Of a stretch of 64,000 nt of DNA, positions 1 through 12,169 are shown one piece after another. This DNA is from Homarus americanus. Its lineage: Eukaryota; Arthropoda; Malacostraca; Decapoda; Nephropidae. The DNA lies in NCBI RefSeq assembly GCF_018991925.1, contig NW_024744357.1, positions 3,357,706-3,421,705 on the forward strand, in the 5' to 3' direction. The stretch's first letter is position 1. Every line of letters starts with the position of its first letter. A model generated the notes under the pieces. It had not been told where the DNA came from. It worked only from the letters and a program-made list of their open reading frames with translations, and ran no database searches. Both the position numbers and the translations under genes were made by a program.

Positions 1-593
1 GAGCTATAGAAAAGGTGACAAACGAGAAATAAACTTGGACGCCACAACCTGATATCATACAGTAGAAGTCACCAATTAAAGAGTAAGAGAGATACATTCA
101 TCTGGCTAATTGACAATAAGTGTTTAGATGGTTCAATGCGTATACTAAGTTTCTTCACATATTAGACAACAGCTGCTGAAATTGAAGACAGTTAAATCTC
201 TGTTGCTATGATGTACAAGTGCCAACTTCACCACCTTGGCAAAACTATCACTACTAAGACATGGAAGCAGCGACCACATCTGTGATGGCATAATCTTAAC
301 AAGATTTCATTACTGGCTGTTCGACTATATTTTAAATATTAAATTAAAATCTTTATATACATTTTCCAAAAGAGTATGTCATCAATAATTATGTGGAAGA
401 TAACACGACACAAATTTTGAAGTAAAAATAATGAAGAAAACTTTCAATATTTCATAATTTCTATTTCCGCTATGGCAGGTGGCTGTCAGTACTAGTGTTC
501 ATACACTTTTTTAGTCATGATAGAAGAGAGAGCCTGAGAGCGTCCAGCTGACTAGGGGACCCTGAACTCTGGTTGGGGTCGCTCCGTTGCCAG

Positions 594-627
594 TATAAAA
601 GAGCTTGCTGGATGTTGGTCCTCATAC
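594..627 (+). promoter_or_regulatory. Core promoter of gene 1 (TATA box plus Inr-like site)
   Basis: TATAAAAG lies at 594-601 and an arthropod Inr-like TCATAC at 622-627, about 30 bases downstream, as expected for a focused TATA promoter. The inferred 5' UTR is only about 21 bases before the ATG at 645. The spacing is seen in the sequence; the transcription start is inferred. Confidence 0.6.
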
Positions 628-644
628 TACTTCTGACAAGCAAG

Positions 645-2042
645 ATGAAGTTCCTCGTGATCCTGTGCTCCCTCACCGTCCTGGCATGGTAACATTTTAG
701 TACACTATAATCGTTGTTACACACGTGGTTTGTTGTATGCCTAAGATCAAACTCTTAAGTATTATCAATACACTTTCAGTGTTTGACTGACTGCGGTCAG
801 GGATGATGAGCAAGGGCATCAGTTACGTTCGTAAAGGAAATAGCTACATATATCAAATTTGATCGAACAAGAATGTTCTCATAGTACCGTAAACTTCATA
901 TTTTTTCATAGGTTAAATATGGCTGACACTCCTACAAAAAAGCCAAACTTTAGGATTTCACTTAATGTTTACTGATAAATATACTCATAATGATTTAGTT
1001 GAGAGCAGAAAGGGAATGAAACTCTCTCGCCTTTAGATCTCCAAATATATGACTCACATGCCCTTCTAACATCATGAACATGGGGCTTTTACATACTAGA
1101 GTACATTTACTGTTTTCAACAATCATTAATAAGGAACATCCTTCTAATATTGCTTACGTTTTAAATTTTAACGTAAAATTACTTATTCCAGACTATATAA
1201 AATATATCTGAACCGTTGTAGGGTTTCATTTAGCAGTTTACGAATATTCTATGAACTTAGGTTGCCAGGTAACATCTCTTTGTTCAGACAAAATTTAAGC
1301 AACTCATGTAATATCCAAAGCTTCTGGCAAACTGCCCATGTATTCACGAAAGGAATCGATCATATGGGGATATCTTAAACAAGTTAATTTTGACACACAT
1401 GAAGGTGATTAACAATAGCTCCGTATGAAGAATAATGGTAATGTTAAAATGGAAATATAATCAGCCACTCCTACTGGCAGGGCTCAAGAAGTCCCAGAGT
1501 GTGACTGTGGCGCCTTCATTACTGAGGCTGCAGAGGAGGAAGAAGTGTTCCCCATGGAGGCCTTCGATGTGGAAAACTGTGAAGATCAAAAGGATTGTCA
1601 TGATAGATGCCGCACAGAGGTGAGCCTTTACTGCCGTATACTAACAGAGAAATGTCAAGTACAGATGTCATGATTTATATATGAAAATGTACTTCACAGA
1701 ATAAATACTCAAATAATACACTTCTTTGAAATGGTGTACACAATATCTTAACATATGCCTCTGAGGTTTAGCTGGACCATACAAAACAATGTTTTCTTAT
1801 CCTCAGATGTAACATAATTTTTATTCCTTGCGTTTACAGTGGAACGAAATAACCAGCGAAGGAGACCTGAATTTCGAGCTTCCCGACGGCAAGACGGTGG
1901 GCCAGAGTATGTGTGACGACCTGGCTGAGGAGGGTAAAGACGTCGTTGGGCCAACTGAAGTAAGTCTACAATAACATAGCGAGAAATAATAGAAAGATAA
2001 AGAATGTTAAAAATGAGCGAGTGTGAGGCAAAAATAAGTGGC

Positions 2043-2076
<34 letters not shown>

Positions 2077-3071
2077 AATTTACTGGGCTAATAAGTATTA
2101 TCATTAGGTATTCGCCGCCAGAGTTTTGTCACACAACGTGTACAGAAGAAAGGAGCTGTAATAGTTTAGCATCTTCACCTCATTTCTCGGTGTCCCATTC
2201 AAATCAAATTAGATGTTTTAAGATTTTGATAAATACGAGTAATTTTTACCCATTTTATTATTCATATTATTTTTTTTTTACTTTGTTTACGTTTGAATAA
2301 AAGGTGATCATCATGACCCTTTACACTACTGGATGGGATTCATGAGCCTAAATCCCTAAACTTACCATCCTTAATTGACTGGTGACATTGGCTTCTACGT
2401 TCATGAAGGTGTTGTACAATAACGCCATCGTTAAAAAGAGATGAATGTTCGCGCGGTAAGTGTCCTTTTTATTTTATTTATTTTTTTACGGGGAATAAGC
2501 CCACGTAGATGCCGGAAAACCAGCTTTTTGATGTGAGACACATTGTATGACCCTCTGGATTTAATGGTAATGTTCATAAGCATATACATGTGCGTATTGT
2601 TGGCTAAATTAACGTAATTGTTAGTCACTTTTGATTATATTACATAAACGAAACACCGGTCATATTTTAAGTTTTAAGATGTATAGGCATTTCTTATGTT
2701 AAATTTTAGGAAGAATTAAGTTCCAATAACAGTTTCACGTCCCTACGTGTATTATTCCTGCTCTTATAACCAGTCGAATACTAAAAAATCTTCTTATTTA
2801 AAATGAACAATACACATGCACACACTCATGCACCCATAAACACCCTCACACACAAATGTTCATACACCCATGAAAATATATCATAGCTAATAATTTTCAT
2901 TTATCGCAACTTCATTAATGATGGGATAGTTCTAATAGTCGCATTCAATGTGCCTTCCACACACAGGTGTTCCTGTACGTGAGGCTCTGTGATGGCCCGT
3001 GGGAGGACGACGGTGAGGCCACTATGGAGATGCTGTGTTGTGACGCAGGTCAACACGAACCCTGCGAGTAA
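645..3071 (+). CDS. Secreted ten-cysteine protein, gene 1 (four coding exons)
   Basis: Exons 645-688, 1481-1619, 1840-1959 and 2967-3071 join through GT-AG introns of phase 2, 0 and 0 to give 135 residues. Exon 1 encodes a signal peptide (MKFLVILCSLTVLA), so the product should be secreted, with mature start near AQEVPEC. Exon 2 carries PECDCGAF, a very acidic run and a C-E-D-x3-C-H-x-R-C cluster (five Cys). Exon 3 has ELPDGKTVGQSMCDDL (one Cys). Exon 4 has VFLY-x2-LC-x2-PW, LCC and a final C (four Cys). Ten cysteines could form five disulfides. Two paralogues with identical exon lengths and phases lie at 25-40 kb on the other strand, which strongly supports the model. AATAAA at 3298-3303 is a likely polyadenylation signal. 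I do not recognise the family; function unknown. More acidic than its paralogues. Confidence 0.88.
2046..2073. repeat. (GA)n microsatellite in intron 3 of gene 1
   Basis: Perfect GA dinucleotide run of 28 bases, 86 bases downstream of the exon 3 donor. Genes 2 and 3 also have a dinucleotide run just after the same donor. Confidence 0.95.
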
Positions 3072-3297
3072 ATACCAGCACACAGCCATCCCTTGAGACT
3101 TTAACAGCAACATACAACGAGCCACTTACTAAGATGTTTACTATGGCAATACTTTTACTATTATGATAATGATTGTGCAACGACTTATATGTAATTGCCA
3201 ACCTTTACTACCAGATCAAAGAAATGTCATACAATCATCTACTCTGGCATATACAGTACTACACACCATCTTAGGGAATAAGCTAAATACTAACACC

Positions 3298-3303
3298 AAT
3301 AAA
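3298..3303 (+). terminator. Polyadenylation signal of gene 1
   Basis: AATAAA 227 bases after the stop codon of gene 1, in the right orientation for its 3' UTR end. Confidence 0.5.
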
Positions 3304-3309
3304 ACCATA

Positions 3310-5100
3310 ACAGCTCCTTGTGGTTTCCATACCTAAGACAAAGATCATTTTCAATTAAAGTGTGCAAGATTATCTCTTCTTGAACTCCTATACGGGAATG
3401 GCGGCTAAATGTTGAGAATGGCGAATTAAAATCAGTTGAAGGAATATAATGAAATTTTTAAAGATAGCTATATTTTATCATGCATGAATCTTTTATGGAC
3501 GTAAAGGCTCCACAACCGCAAATCTGGTCTGCATTTACCAACTTTTCACACTCAACCAAAGTGAAAGAAACACACATGTGAAATAAGAAATAAATGACAA
3601 GAGTATTATGTGACTTAATTTACACAATTTAACTGTCAAAACCAATGAAGAAGTTCTCAGTGTGAGACCAAAGGAATGACAGCCTCAGACCCGATAAATT
3701 CAGGAAGTCAAGATGTAGTGTGCAAACCTCCCACTTGGGATTTTTATAGCCAGAGGATAGGTTAAACTATTTCATGTTGCTTGTGAACTACTGTGGGTGG
3801 TCGTTAGTAATTGTCAGCCGGCTCAAAACAACTAAGGGTGGAACTAGGAAAGAAATGTACAATATAACCATCCTTAACCAGTACACAGAGGTCAAAAACA
3901 TGTCATATATAAAAATTCTACTTGCTGAGCTCTGGAAATGGAAATAAAGGAGCCTCTTTTGTGACCTTGGTCCATCAGCATGGGAACGGCTCACACTGAC
4001 AGTAAGTCCGGAGTACTACTCATTGCACTGGTGCCACATCATGTACAGTCAACCAAAGATGCACTGACCACACCCAGGGTCTCTTACTGGCAATTTTACC
4101 TGGCAATACTTGGTAAAGTAAGGTTGTATGTAATGATGGTTGGCTGTATCATTTTCAGGATAAATATTAAACAAATCAAAGGTAGAATTTTATATTAATA
4201 AACTATTTATCATTATTTTAGAGCATGAGAAGTTTCCAAATGTTCGTATATTTGTTTAAATAATGAAGAAAATTTGATGTGAGAATCTTGTGGCAGCTGT
4301 GGTTGTAGTTGAGTCTCTAGTTATGACTATAGACTCCCGGCAGTCATCTCTGCCTATCCCCATCGCCACGTGTCTATCGCCATAGGACTCTTGGGGTTAT
4401 AGGGGTTTTGATGATGAGCTGGATGATGGCTGCGCATCAGTTGATTTATAAGGTGAGGCAGGAGCGCAGGCCTTAACACACAGCTTGGCTCTCCCTTTTC
4501 CTGATCCAGTTGTGCAGGAAGCTGCAGAGACTGGGGAGAAGGAGAGTTGCAATGGACTGCCGATAGCCCAATTTCTTGGGTGTCGCCTTACTATCCTGTC
4601 CATCTTGCATTGCCTTCATCCGCCGGTGTAGTCGTTGGGTTCCCATGGTGGTCACCTCTTCCGCCTATTTCGCCGTTGGGGTCTTACTGGAACTCCGTAA
4701 GCATTCTGTCTGATGCGGGGCTCCACCATAGAATTTTTGTTCAGGTTTTATTCCCGTAGCCTTATACCAACCAAGGTTAATCAGCAAGGCAGCGGTGGAT
4801 CCCAGTGGTTGGTAGGCACCTGGGCTCCGTTCCTCTGGGCCCCACTGCTGCTCCGAGATCCCCTGCTGATCTAGCCTGGGCCCACGAGGCACCCAAGTAC
4901 TGTGTGTTGCCATGATGAGGTACAGCAGGAGTCTTGATGGTGAAAAGACCGTGTACTGGCAAGAAAAGACTTACGCAAGGTTGCTTCCCTGTTCACCATG
5001 AGGGTTCGCCAGCGGTGGTAGCTGAAGGTGAGAGGAAGCAAGCAGTGCACCTTAACACTAACATAATGCTGCCTCACTAGATGTATTACACCACCCTGTA
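3310..5100. other. Intergenic stretch; GC-richer unassigned block at about 4300-5095
   Basis: No gene model found. 3310-4300 is AT-rich without recognisable features. 4300-5095 is richer in G+C and has several short open frames on both strands without family motifs. It abuts the (CA)n tail of the inverted LINE at 5103 and may be an older repeat, but nothing names it. Confidence 0.4.
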
Positions 5101-5101
5101 T

Positions 5102-5102
<1 letters not shown>

Positions 5103-5137
<35 letters not shown>
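5103..5137. repeat. (CA)n microsatellite at the 3' end of a LINE fragment
   Basis: Perfect CA run. Read on the minus strand it is a TG tail directly after the 3' end of the LINE piece at 5138-5836, so it may have started as that element's tail. Confidence 0.9.
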
Positions 5138-5139
<2 letters not shown>

Positions 5140-5836
5140 TGCTGTCACTCGGAATCAAGTATGACGATCATCCAGCTATGATACAATGATATGTGTTATT
5201 GAAGATGTCACCTTTATTGGTGAGCTCTAAGGTGACAAAAGAAGCAGATACAGGAGCGGCAGGGCCGTCCACAGATGTTGCACGTGTGGAGGACTACATC
5301 TAGTGCGTGAGGAGCGGCGGAAGCATCTTTCCGGTGTTGGCGCTTGTCTGCCTCGGTATGCATTCAGGCTAACTCGTAAGTATTGACACCTTCTCATGTG
5401 GCAGTCCTCTAAGCGTTACGGTGTGGAGTAATCGTCTCCCAGGTTAGGGGATCGATTTGGCACTTTTTCAGGTTTGTCTTAAGACTTTCTTATACTTTTT
5501 CCATTGTCCGCCAGCGTTACGTTTACCATTCGTTCGGTGACTGTAAAGTAGCTACTTTGGTAGTCTACTGTCGTCCATGCGGGTAACATGGCCAGTCCTG
5601 CATAGTTGCTCATGAAAAATCGTAGCCTCAAGGCTCAAAAAGTTAGTGTCAGCGAGAATACTGGCATTTGTTCTCTTGTCCTTCCGGCGAACTCGGAGGA
5701 TGGAGCGTAAGCTACGTTGGTGAAAGTTTTCAAGAGCCTTGAGTTGCCTCTTGTATTGTGACTCATGTCTCGCTGCCATACAGCATGGTGGGGAGGACCA
5801 CTGATCGGTATATGTGCAGCTTTGTAGATAATTTCA
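5138..5836 (-). mobile_element. LINE 3' part (RT C-terminal region plus C2H2-like finger), sense half of a 5'-inverted copy
   Basis: On the minus strand the pieces KLSTKLHIYRSVVLPTMLYG, then (after a stop and frameshift) LKALENFHQRSLRSILRV, CRTGHVTRMDDSRLPK and finally CNICGRPC...FFCHLRAH can be read in order. This is the usual C-terminal order of the abundant invertebrate LINE proteins often annotated as craniofacial development protein 2-like (remembered pattern). The last motif is a C-x2-C-x12-H/C-x3-H finger near the element's end. Stops and frame changes make it a pseudogene. It joins head to head at about 5836 with the upstream half of the same kind of element on +. Confidence 0.7.
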
Positions 5837-5837
5837 G

Positions 5838-6795
5838 ATAAGCTCAAGGGTTCTTGGTAACACCCACGATCCAAACATTGGCATCTCATTGACATTGCCA
5901 GAGAAAGTGATCTTCGAAATGTCCTGATCACCCGAGCCATGCGTGGCTCAGACCACTGTGACACAGATCATCGGCTCGTCAGAGCCAAACTCTCCCTTCA
6001 TGACACCCCAAAACAGCAAAGGGAACAAGCCTCCAGAAGAGGCTTTAACACCAAGCGACTGGAGGATCAAGTGGTAGCACATACTTTCAGAGAGCAGCTC
6101 GGCCATGGGCTGATAAATAACTCAACAACAAAGAAATTAAATTTGAGTGCCGAATGGGGTACCCTTGACGTTGTCATCACAAAAACCTGCAGCGAGACCT
6201 TCGGCCAGATCGAAAGAAAACACCAGGATTGGTTTGTTAAACATAACCAGGAAATCAATGTGCTCATCAATGGAAAGCATGCTGCTGTCACTTACTGGCA
6301 AAACAACCCTAAGTCTCGGACCAAAGCTGATACCTTCCGCCAGAAGAAAGCGATGGCCCAGCACAAGCTTTGCAATCTAAAGGATGAATGGTGGAAAAAT
6401 AAAGCATATAAAAATATAAAAATTGCAGAGCAACACAAGACGTGTGATTTTTTTTTAATTTCCACAAAAACAATGTGTCGTCCAACTACTCATGGCGCCT
6501 ACCCCCGCCGCTCACCCGACGATGACTCCCTAATTTAATACAGAGAAGGCATCCGTCAGCGCTGGAAAGAGCACTGTCATTCTCTGCTGAACCGAAACGC
6601 CAATTTGGAAGCCCTGACTACCCAACTGGACATTCAGCACCCAGAGCTGACCCAGCTTAGCTATCCTCCAACCCGTAATGTAGTAACGGCTGCCATCAAG
6701 CAGATCTAAATTGGCAAAGCCGCAAACCCTGGTAGAATCCCAGCTGAGATGTACAAAGAAGGACCTCTGCTTACCAGCCGTCATACTTAAGGGAA
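5838..6795 (+). mobile_element. LINE 5' part (endonuclease C-terminus, linker, start of RT), inverted half
   Basis: On + the end of an apurinic-type endonuclease domain is readable: KGSW, stop, HPRSKHWHLID, then RNVLITRAMRGSD and TDHRLVRAKLSL, where D-H-R-L-V includes the conserved terminal Asp-His of the fold. A 199-codon open frame (5939-6538) continues through the charged linker (KDEWWKNKAYKNIK) and, after a stop, IRQRWKEHCHSLLNR and IGKAANPGRIPAEMYKEG, the first RT block. The RT catalytic centre is missing. Its partner half lies inverted at 5138-5836. Non-functional relic. Confidence 0.72.
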
Positions 6796-6799
6796 AACG

Positions 6800-8180
6800 G
6801 ACGACTCAGGCCTCCTGAAGCGGCCTCAACTGGGGAACTTAACAGTTTCACACGTTTTGTAGGCCAGCCTCACTACATCTAGTGCGGCTATCATAACAAG
6901 CAAGAATATTCAAGGTGACATTGCATGCGCCATTAATAAATATCAGTTATCTTTAGATAAGATGATTCATATTACTCTCAATTGTCCATAAAATATATCT
7001 GAAGTCTTTCTTGAGTCACCCACTAAAATGTACATTTTCTCTCGTATGTCCTAACATGCCCGTCCTCCACTGTAGTTCCCAACAAAGCACTGTGCAGTTG
7101 TAAAGTTAAGATTATGATTGAACTCTTATGTGCAGCTTTAAGATATGTATACCTAATGTTAACTGAAGATCAATTGAATAATATGTTGCAAGCTTCAATT
7201 TTACGTAATTGTAGTGAAAACTGTAATATAAACTAATCACCGAGTGGGCCAGTCAGAAAAATAACTCGTTTGTGAGAAGCTATCATTTGTCCATCTGATA
7301 TATGCATTGAAATCATTGACAGGTTGATATTAACTAATTGCATTAATTACTTAATAAGTACGAGCCATGATGAAAGCGATTATTGTTCACTGACAAGCAA
7401 GCATTACGAATGCGAAGTTCTATCTGTATTTTTACAACTAATTTGACTGATCCATTGAAAGCTCAAAACCTATTACATTATAACCATTAGCCCTAAGAAA
7501 TAATTTGAAATCGTGATTAATACATGCACATTGGTGGTTCGGCTGCAGTTGTGGTAATTCATAAAAGTAAAAATACGAAATCCTACTCCATTGTAGCCAA
7601 TATAATAACACGGCTACACTATCAAAATCTGGAACAAACTACTTACGATTGTTGTTTAGTTAAAATAATGGGAGTAGTCTATGCACTAATTCAATGGCAT
7701 ATCCTGGTATGTGTTTCACAAAGGGATTTTAAAATTTATACCGTGTTATGGCGTCTGGTGTTGTAGGACTCCTCGATACATGTTATAACCCGAGTGCTTA
7801 TACTAGATGCATTGGCCAAAACATTGACTGAATTGTACTTGCATATTGGCACTAGAAATAACAGTCACGTTTTGATAGCCTAAATAAAACTCTCAGATAC
7901 AATGTCATGGTCACACTGGCACGGCTGGTCTGTTTGAAACCTGATGATTCATATTATGCTCCACGCTCTCAAAACATGTGGATAACTGGTGAGTTATCCC
8001 TAGGAAGAAACGCGTTTTCTCTAACTGAAACTAACCTCTCTATAAAGTAAATTTGAATGTGAGAGAGAACACCATTGTTTTGAGTCAACTTAGATATGTC
8101 TCATTACAGTTAAAGCATTCAAGATCCTTTGTGAGTGATGTTAAAAGCGTAAACTGTCTTTAATGTTAGTAACACTTACC
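6800..8180. other. AT-rich intergenic stretch without recognisable genes
   Basis: Only short open frames without family motifs; no splice-supported model or repeat array seen. Confidence 0.5.
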
Positions 8181-8184
8181 TACC

Positions 8185-8600
8185 TTATGCTACAGACTGG
8201 CAAGGGGTGACCTATTTGAGGTGTGTAAGCATCTCAAGGGGCACTACTCAATCGAATGTCCTTACTTGGACCTGGCGGACGCTCGCCTCACAAGGGGTCA
8301 CAGCTCAAGATTGAAGAAGCCGCAAGTCCAGAAAACTGTGAGGGCAAACTTTTTCGGAGTGAAAGTTGTGAACTCTTGGAACAATCTGCCAGAGAGTGTT
8401 ATGTCGGCACCGAGTGTGAGCCCTTTCAAGACAAGACTTGACTAACACTGGAGCAGGTTCAGGTACATTCAGGAGCCGGTGCATGCCCAGTGCTTGCCAA
8501 CAGTGCGTAACAGAGACGTGACCGATCGCCCAAGCAGCTAACGAGCCGATCAGTGGTGAAGAGGATACAAGCAAAAGCAAGTAAGTGAGTGTCGAGTCTG
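8185..8600 (+). mobile_element. LINE RT C-terminal fragment
   Basis: One frame reads LARGDLFEVCKHLKGHYSIE, then DARLTRGHSSRLKKP, FFGVKVVNSWNNLPESV and SPFKTRLD before a stop. The order GDL-E-V-K ... R-T-R-G-H-S ... F-F...V-x-W-N-x-L-P ... F-K-x-R-L-D is typical of the thumb or C-terminal region of CR1/Jockey-group LINEs. Severely 5' truncated; the coding end is at 8444. Confidence 0.65.
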
Positions 8601-8739
8601 CCAGTACGAATGGCATCCCGTGATATCGTCCTTGGGGATAGCCATGAGTTTCCAATTGCTACTGAAGTTAGATTGTTTTGATTCCCAAACCTCAGAGAAT
8701 CTGATATTTGCAGTTTGATTAGTGTCAGTTGTCTATTTA

Positions 8740-9610
8740 AGAAAGTCATTTATCTCCTGAAAAGAATATGTCACACTCTTTATCTCCAAGGTCTCAAACT
8801 ATGGACCCATATCTCTACTCGAAACACCAGCAAAATCCTGGAAAAAATAATTAATAACAGACTAAGAAACTACTTAGACTTCGGAGATAAATATAACCAG
8901 GGACAACACGGCTTTCGAAAAAACCGAGGTACAAACTTGCAATAGCCCTAATTTGCTGACGTCTCTTGATATTATATTGCACTGGTGTCTGTTGCTGGCT
9001 GCATTTGCTATGAATTCGTAATTTTTTTTGGTATTATAAAGTTTACAATTTACATATATACTGTATACATAATATTACATATTAACATATTTGTAAGTGA
9101 AATATTTGGATGACTTTTCTTTTAAAATACACTTGATCATTTTAATAGAAAAGTCATCCAAATATTTCACTTACAAATATGTTAATATGTAATATTATGT
9201 ATACAGTGTATATGTAAATTGTAAACTTTATAATACAAAAAAAAATTACGAATTCATAGCAAATGCAGCCAGCAACAGACACCAGTGCAATATAATATCA
9301 AGAGACATCAGCAAAGCCTTCGACAAAACATGTGACTAAAATACAAGATTACTCAACTCGACTTACGATCAAACATCACGGCTCTCTTTTGCAACTTCTT
9401 AGACAACTGAGAAACCAAACTCATCATCGACCACTACTGTATATAGGACAAACCTTCAACCATTACAGTGGAGTGCCACAAGGCAGCAACTTATCACCCG
9501 CCCTATACACTATTTATACAGGAGATATGCCTGAACCAACGAACTCGGAATACATGGCAAAAGCAGATGATGTAACCCAAATGGACAAGTTGTTCGGTTC
9601 TGAGTAAACA
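8740..9610 (+). mobile_element. LINE RT relic interrupted by a palindrome
   Basis: 8800-8950 encodes ILEKIINNRLRNYLDF and QHGFRKNRG (RT blocks before motif A). After the palindrome, 9245-9330 encodes EFIANAASNRHQCNII and SRDISKAFDK (motif A), and 9465-9600 encodes YSGVPQGSNLSPALYTIY (motif B) and ADDVTQ (degenerate catalytic YADD). Frame shifts and stops show it is dead. Jockey-group or similar LINE by motif style; exact clade not assigned. Confidence 0.72.
8952..9318. repeat. Long inverted repeat (palindrome) with arms of about 175 bp
   Basis: The left arm (about 8952-9127) is the reverse complement of the right arm (about 9144-9318), with roughly 16 bases between them and only about three mismatches that I could spot. 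The outer 75 bases of the right arm are RT coding sequence in sense; the left arm carries the same RT sequence in antisense. The inner parts are AT-rich and non-coding. Confidence 0.9.
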
Positions 9611-9806
9611 CAAGAAATACACTCTGCCACGTTCGTAGAGTGATACGGTACATATAATTTGTAATAAAAGTTTAAAGTCCTGCTATAATAGTCGAGATAA
9701 GTTTATTTCTCTAGAAACAGGGCCGCCATTTGCAGTGACGTCACCAGTTTCCCTGCAGACGACGTTCTCCAACAAACTCACAGCTGCAGTCGGAGTAGTG
9801 CAAAGG

Positions 9807-10823
9807 ATGGCCTCTTCAGACCCCAAATGCCACGTTCAGGTAAGTTCTAAGGGTGTTTTTAATATGGTCTAAGTGTTGGAAATTTCGTAAGTTAAGAAAT
9901 GTGCCGTGAAGAACAGCTTATGGACACAAAAAACTCCCATGTTCACACCAGTTCAGCTGTCATGTATTCTTACCTGGTAGATTTTTCTCTTTTTTTCCCA
10001 GTGCATTTACAGAGTATATCAGTACTAGATGGAGATACAAGTCAATTTAGAAGTAATGACATGGTCTGGACTTTGTTTTGAGAATGCATTGGGATATATC
10101 ATCATTTATTTTAATTAATGGGTCAAATTTTACTTTAACTACCATAAGTATTTGAATGTTTAGATTCGAGATAGGCAATATTGGGTAAATTTTAAGTTTT
10201 GATCATCCCTGTACTTAGACATGCAGGCTATGTTTTTTTCTGATGGTTTGCGATGTGTTATGAACGATTTTGATCTTCACTTCTACCGGAGATCACTAGT
10301 TTTGATTTACTACCCTCCCCCCCACCCCTTACTAGTGTATGTTAAGCTAACCTTATAACTCATTATAACCTAACCTAACCTAACATATGATCTGTATTTT
10401 CTTATGCGATCGAAAAATGTTTTACGACAGAAATCCTGTAGAGATATTGTGTCTTATTGTTATCCCATAGTTAGAATCGTAAGGTTGCCCAGATGACCAA
10501 ATCAAAATAATACCAATATTGTTTGTAATGTTTATACTATGAAATTTGTTGTAGGGCAGGTAATATCCAGTGAATTAGTTAATGTGCTTAGTAATATTTA
10601 TATATTCAATACAGCATCACTGTGTTGCACAGTAAAGCACAATTAATTACCTAATAATATTTATTTACAGAGCCGATCAGCCGAGAAGGTTGGACAACTA
10701 CTTCCAGGGTTCATCAAGGCAGATGATAGAAATTTACCAAAAGTAGATGTCTTTATGATTGTAGAGTATTATCAAGAACTCCGGCACCCAGCTATGAAGC
10801 TCGTTAAATTACATGTCATCTGA
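9807..10823 (+). CDS. Possible two-exon small gene or gene fragment (61 codons)
   Basis: Exon 9807-9839 starts MASSDPKCHVQ and ends at a strong donor (CAG|GTAAGT). Exon 10671-10823 follows an acceptor (TTATTTACAG) in phase and continues with SRSAEKVGQLLPGFIK, LPKVDVFMIVEYYQ and a stop. The pattern LPKVDVFM...EY resembles the N-terminus of the SWIM/YqaJ-type proteins that are multicopy in invertebrate genomes (from memory, unverified). If so, the copy is truncated before the SWIM finger and nuclease domain. Could equally be a chance open frame with good splice sites. Confidence 0.35.
10365..10384. repeat. Interstitial telomere-like run (CCTAA)3
   Basis: ATAACCTAACCTAACCTAAC: three units of the arthropod telomere motif, read as TTAGG on the minus strand. 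Confidence 0.7.
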
Positions 10824-10928
10824 TCATCCCCTGGCCATGGTCGTCCCTAGACATCAGTGACGAAAACTTACATTTTCCAGACATGAAATAGAGAACAGCG
10901 ATGAAAACTTCCATTTTTTTTATTGGGC

Positions 10929-10943
10929 ACCCCCCCCCCCCCC
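10929..10943. repeat. Poly-C tract
   Basis: Near-uninterrupted C run following GGGCACCC; mononucleotide repeat prone to length errors. Confidence 0.8.
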
Positions 10944-11719
10944 TCTACATCCTTGTGTAAGGTGAAGCGCAGAAGCGTTTACAGCGCTCAACAGGGAAGC
11001 ATGCTAAGTTCATGCTTGCCTTATGCCTCAAGAGTTAAGGGCGTAGAAGCCTGAAGAGTCAAGGGCATAGAAGCCTGAAGAGTCAATGGTTTATGTCTAA
11101 GCAGGTTATTGGAGGCTCCAACAACTTGTCCCTGAATACGAATTCAGGGCTTCATCATCGCGTTTGTTTCAAGACGCGAGGGAAGATTTCTTGTAGTTTC
11201 TTAATTCTGCAATGTCAGGCAATATCAGGTCATTCAGAAGACCGCAAGACATTCTTCTTGTCACGTCTGACAAAATAACAACAATAATATTCCAGAGAAA
11301 CTTGCTCTATTGTCTTAAGTTTACATTGTAAGGCAATATCCAGTTGTCCTGAGTACCCTCAGAGATTCACCTTGCCATGTCTGGCAAAATGAAAATTTTT
11401 GCACTGGTAATAACCTCAAAAAAATGTAGTTGTTTCGTCCATGTCATCAGCGAAATGCCCGGCACCTCCCGGGTGTTTCCTTGTAATATTTTATTTATTT
11501 ATTTTTGTTTGTTATATCACTTATTTGGGGGAGACTATGAGAACATAAGGTGTTCATTTATGAAGAGTATTCTAAAAAAAAATAAAAATAAAATAAAACA
11601 ATCAAACGTCAACCAAAGCTAGGCTCTAGTCCTTGTGGTCACCACAGGTAATGCGACGTATTTGAATGGGGCGAAGCTAAAGTTTATGACGTTACAGCGG
11701 TGCCTTAATGCATATAGTC

Positions 11720-11935
11720 CTTTCCCGGTGCTATAAATGTCAGCGCTATGGGCACCCAGCTAAGAAGTGCTGCGCTCGGGCGGTCTGCAACACGTGCGGG
11801 ACAACCGGGAGTGTCCCAAGTGGAGGGAGAAATGTAGGGTAGCCAAGGTGCAAACCAAGAAGCATCTCAGCTACAAGGAGACCCCTTGTAGTAAAGACAG
11901 AGAAACAAAAAACGTGAAGGTCCATAACAAGTAAA
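11720..11935 (+). mobile_element. LINE ORF1 zinc-knuckle fragment
   Basis: The frame RCYKCQRYGHPAKKCCARAV has the C-x2-C-x4-H-x4-C zinc knuckle, followed by a second C-x2-C start (CNTCG). After a frameshift, ECPKWREKCRVAK follows, the usual sequel in Jockey-group ORF1 proteins. A lysine/glutamate-rich A-biased tail (11900-12100) runs on. Only this part of the ORF1 is present. Confidence 0.6.
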
Positions 11936-12169
11936 GAAGAGAGTAGTGATGATGAAACGAGAAACAGAAAAAACGAAGAAGCAAGAAGAAGATGAAGAAA
12001 CATAAGAAAAACAAAAACCGCAAGAACCACTAAATGAGACAGTACAGTCCCATAAGCATAACAAGAACAGGAGAAAAAAAGACAAATAAACAATAATACT
12101 TCCGTATTGACCTTTGATGTTGACCACCAGAACATTCAAGCCAATCATGCAGAAGCTGAGTTGTGAGCT

